Source: Gordionus sp. m RMFG-2023
Taxonomy: Eukaryota > Nematomorpha > Gordioida > Chordodea > Parachordodidae
Direction of reading: 5' to 3'
NCBI RefSeq assembly: GCF_954871325.1
Contig: NC_088775.1
Coordinates: 65,635,561 to 65,699,560 of the forward strand
Length of the DNA: 64,000 bases
Part shown: piece by piece, positions 61,205 through 64,000 of the stretch
How the letters are laid out: every line of letters begins with the position of its first letter
Numbering within the stretch: position 1 is the stretch's first letter
The notes under the pieces: model-generated
What the model was told of the DNA's origin: nothing
The model's database searches: none
Seen by the model: only the letters and a program-made list of their open reading frames with translations
Position numbers and translations under genes: made by a program

Positions 61205-62250
61205 AAACCAAGTAGAATAATTCCGAATGACGTTGCAAATAAAGTAATAGAATTTTATAATTCTGATGAAAACAGCAGACTTATGCCAGGTATGAATAAT
61301 TTTATATCAATGAAAGTTATTGGAAAAAAGAACCAAGTGCAAAAGATATTAGTTTTATGTAATATAAAAGAATTATTTACCAATTTTAAAGAAATAAACA
61401 TTAATAATAGGTTTTAGCAAACTTGCTATCATGAGACCAAAAAACTGTATTTTAGCAGGCGGGTCTTGAACGCATACAATGTGCATCTGCACATTTCATT
61501 AAAATTTTAAGTTAATTATAATTGGTGGTAAATTAAATAAGTTAATTGCAAACCAGCATAACTTTCCATTTCCTCCCTTAAAAGGTTATAAAAACTACAT
61601 TGCACGAAGTCTATGCAATCCAGCCCAGCCTTGCTGTTACTTAAGGAAATGCCAAATGTGTCACGGCACTTTGGAACTTAAAGAAAGACTACACTTATTG
61701 TTTGATAATAATGCCATATATTATATAACATTTAAACTATGGTTGGCGGCTGACCGTACTACACTCAATGATAATATCATTCTACACTCGAAACTTTAAC
61801 AAAGTCCGCCAACGAATTTGCGGAGAATTTGATTGAAAAATTAAATATTTTAATTCCTCATACATTTATTTCTTCGAAACAATCTTCATTTTTTAAGTCA
61901 TTAAAATCGAATTTTAAGGATGGGGAATATCTAATAATATCTGATTTTGCAGAGAACTACGCTTTTGTAGTTCAAGATTACGCTCAAGGTTTCCATTGGA
62001 CTAATAATCAACACTTCATCCATTTATGATTTATTACCGCGAAGGCGATATCATCAATCATTTAAGTTACTTGATTTTATGATTGTCTGAAACACAATAC
62101 TTGTTCCTTTCATTTATTTCAAATAAAATTAATTCTATTCTTGAAAGATAGATTTGATTTTCAATATATTTTATTTTTCTGATGGAGCTGTTACCCACTA
62201 TAAAAACAAAAAAAACTTTGTAAACCTCTACAACCATTATAATGATTAAT
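61205..62250 (+). pseudogene. J transposase remnant (same family as A2)
   Basis: Legible pieces align with A2 in order: EFYNSDENSRLMPGMNNF (A2 EFYCMDEISRIMPGKKD), VQKILVLCNIKELFTNFKE, PHTFISSKQSSFFKSLKSNF, GEYLIISDFAENYAFVVQD (first Asp), QGFHWTNNQHF, DGAVTHYKNKKNFVNLYNH (second Asp). The N-terminal zinc region and the C-terminal part after the second Asp are missing, and stops break the rest. Divergence from A2 is large, so J is a distinct subfamily. Confidence 0.78.
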
Positions 62251-62256
62251 GTCTAC

Positions 62257-62360
62257 TAGTGATCTGCATAGGGCCTAATTTTTCTAACACGGCCAGAAAG
62301 ATTTATAAAAAAATATATCCGGCCTGATCCCAAACGAATTTTTTTTTTATTTGTTTCGTA
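62257..62360 (+). mobile_element. Truncated hAT-type MITE tip
   Basis: TAGTGATCTGCATAGGGCC followed by TAATTTTTCTAACACGGCC matches the left end of the MITE at 52170-52541. Only about 100 bp remains, between the J transposase remnant and its right arm. Confidence 0.6.
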
Positions 62361-63000
62361 AATGACTATACATTTGGTATAATATAGGATTTAAGCCATA
62401 CTACTTAATTTAAAGTGTAATAACTTTTGGGCCAGTACTCGTCCCAATATAGGATTTTGCACAAATATTAAGAAGTATAATGTCTATCTGTAAAAAAAAT
62501 TTAAAAGAAAAAAAAGAGCATTTTTTATTTTATAGCCATTTCCGGTTTTTGGTAATAGACTTTTTTTAAATAAAATAAATTTTATGTCATATTAAAGAGC
62601 TATTCTAAAGCTATTAAATAAAATTTAAATCATGTCCTTAGCTTAATTACTTTTTGAGATATCTAAAATTAAATATAGTGTATTTTGGAATTTCCGTCTT
62701 TCTAAAGATAGCCATATCTCATGAAGTAATGCGATTTGATAAGTAAAATTTTATATTTTTATTAGTTAGTGTATATACTACCAACATGTAAATTTTTAAA
62801 AAAATCGAAGGGGGTCGAGTTGAGAATCGACTTTTTTTGGTTAATTTAATATGGAATACACCGCCCCAAATAGGGTTTAGGGGCGAAGCCTCTAGAAATT
62901 TTTTAATCTCCCCCCCCCCTTAGGAAAATACTGGCTACGCCTATGAACTCTTTGCATTAGTAAACTAATGAGAGAACATTCTCTTTTATAAGAAGAATAA

Positions 63001-63257
63001 CAGAGCCCTGCAGAAGTACCATTTGCAGGGCACAGATCGGATTTTTTTTAAAAAAAATTTTACGGTCCGGTTCGGGTTTAAAAAAATAAAATTTACCGGC
63101 CCGGATTTTTTAAAAATAAATTAGATTTCTTTTTGATTTTTATAGCTAATAATAACGATTTTTAATATACTGTTTTAAAATATACAACCCCCTCTCGGGT
63201 TTCGGGCTTGGCCCGGTTATATTTAAAAAATTTACGGACCGGCCCCCGGTCTCTGAA
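63001..63257 (+). mobile_element. Small hAT-type MITE (CAGAGCCC / GGTCTCTG ends)
   Basis: Starts CAGAGCCCTGCAGAAG and ends CCCGGTCTCTG, with CCGGCCCGG-type motifs near both ends. It interrupts the C-terminal coding remnant of hAT L (codons for an IRR-type helix on the left, then KGLDLLNIHG on the right). TSD unclear. Confidence 0.55.
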
Positions 63258-63828
63258 AACATACCAAGAAGTACAACTTTTGAAAGTAGATTGAAAGGTT
63301 TGGATCTTTTGAATATTCATGGGCATTTGACGACAAGCAAGGATGTGATAATTGAAAAATTAGCTCAATCCCAACGAAGATTGGATTTTACATGTAAATA
63401 TATAACATATAAAATACAATTATTCCTAAGTAACTTTTTGTGTATTAATTTATATTTCCAACATTTAAATTTTTTATCTATATAAATTTTAAAGGATCAA
63501 AAAATTCAAATTTCTATTTTGGATCATTTAAGTGATTCATATAGTGGTTATATTCACTTTATTTTTATAATTCACATTTATTATAGTTTTTCTATACCGC
63601 CAGTTATATCTGATTAATATTTTTTAATTCACATTTCTTTCATAGTTTTTTATATGACGGTTTATACATATAATTTTTTTATAATTCACATTCATTTAAA
63701 ATTGTGTATTAGAAATAGTTATTAGTTCTAATAAATTTTTGCTTGATATTTTTGAAAAACAACAATATTTCTTAAAAAATTTAATCCCCCCCCCCAGACC
63801 AAATTCCTGGGTACGATATCATGACTGG

Positions 63829-64000
63829 CGTTGTATGATGAAGTAAGCTAGTGACGAAGCTTCAGGTTTATTACTAGGAAAGCAATTGAAAAGCATTTTT
63901 TTTTATTAAACTCCTACAACAAATTAAGAATTATAAATAAGTGGGATTCGTCCTTGTTTTTGAGTAAAATGATCAAATACTAAATTACAAAAGTAATTGC
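63829..64000. other. Window end, no feature
   Basis: Nothing recognised between the end of hAT L and the window edge. Confidence 0.5.

Larger units (their letters stand above)
60581..62862 (+). mobile_element. J: long-TIR transposon related to A and D, inside I
   Basis: Left end GGTTGTATTCCATATCAAAT and right end ATTTAATATGGAATACACC are inverted, and the arms match over about 480 bp (60581-61065 and about 62375-62862), including CTACCTCCTTCGATTTTTTT-like and GACGAGTACTGGGCC blocks. The GACCYCCTTCGAT core next to the tip is shared with A and D. The transposase (61205-62250) is the same type as A2. No matching 4-bp TSD was seen; the tips may have been altered. A MITE tip (62257) lies next to its right arm. 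Confidence 0.8.
59530..62945. mobile_element. I: nonautonomous hAT with G-rich ends, inside L
   Basis: Starts CATAGGCGTAGCCGGGGGG and ends CCCCTTAGGAAAATACTGGC + TACGCCTATG. TSDs AACTCTTC (59522-59529) and AACTCTTT (62946-62953) differ at one base. No transposase of its own; its body (59570-60580) is AT-rich and similar to element U. It contains long-TIR element J. Without J it is about 1.1 kb. Confidence 0.82.
58460..63828 (+). mobile_element. L: hAT transposon remnant, outer layer of a four-level nest
   Basis: The left end CAGGCGTGTACGCAGC with a G-run and the right end (C-run, then GGGTACGATATCATGACTG) look like paired hAT termini; no convincing 8-bp TSD was found. Plus-strand transposase relics lie on both sides of the inserted element I: 58763-59400 (NREKEIASLSNEIESSPSS, SERILLELKEIRANVDAEFH, FITQINEWLLIHHATLTNLQ, a DUF4371-type hAT order) and 62955-63420 (KLMRENILFYKK then, after a small MITE, ERLKGLDLLNIHGHLTTS and AQSQRRLDF). 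The agreement of order and strand across the insert supports one element. Exact boundaries are inferred. Confidence 0.65.

Overview
The window looks like a nuclear fragment of an AT-rich invertebrate animal. The signs are spliced genes with GT/AG introns, an SR-type RNA-binding protein, and metazoan transposon families (hAT with BED fingers, pogo with a PHD-like finger, FLYWCH-MULE, Tc1, and a LINE tail ending in an RSDGKRPDG motif). I cannot name the species or phylum; arthropod or another protostome is only a guess. I see no rRNA, tRNA, CRISPR or prokaryotic operon structure. One host gene is clear. It lies on the minus strand and encodes a 522-aa protein with an SRSF3/SRSF7-like RRM and a Pro/His/Tyr/Arg-rich tail. 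Exon 1 is 48538-49721 and the last coding exon is 9693-10077. The donor and acceptor join in frame (CG|T = Arg), so the two exons flank a 38,460-bp intron. Nearly everything in that intron is nested transposons whose ends and target-site duplications (TSDs) can be read directly. Layout: 1-7711 holds decayed hAT copies (1560-2110, 2198-3870, 5801-7703). 7712-9692 is the 3' flank of the gene. 10078-48537 is the intron. Its gene-distal part carries hAT-type MITEs, a hAT with a nested hAT (12611-14711 around 13249-14021), a 4-kb hAT carrying a LINE fragment (15488-19466), and a foldback repeat (19859-20222). Its larger part (20283-48374) is one long-TIR DNA transposon, here called A1, blown up from about 4.8 kb to 28 kb by insertions: two hATs; a relative of itself (D, 23384-35753) that carries a hAT (F) with a pogo element (G) inside it, plus a MULE (E); and a hAT (B, 39756-48222) that itself contains a second family-A copy (A2, 40497-45261) and a hAT MITE (C). 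Subtracting all inserts from A1 leaves about 4.8 kb, against 4,765 bp for A2, which supports the nesting model. Upstream of the gene lie a hAT (50000-51110), a Tc1 element (51178-52982) with a hAT MITE inside it, a featureless AT-rich stretch, a hAT-type nonautonomous element (56136-58126), and a four-level nest at 58460-63828 (hAT L, containing hAT I, containing long-TIR element J, containing a MITE tip). The item most worth following up is the long-TIR family (A1, A2, D, J). It has 370-740-bp terminal inverted repeats, 4-bp TSDs (TTAA or ATAT), and a roughly 750-aa transposase with a candidate D-D-D triad and a WWLA-type C-terminal domain. It resembles Sola-type transposons but I could not confirm that assignment.
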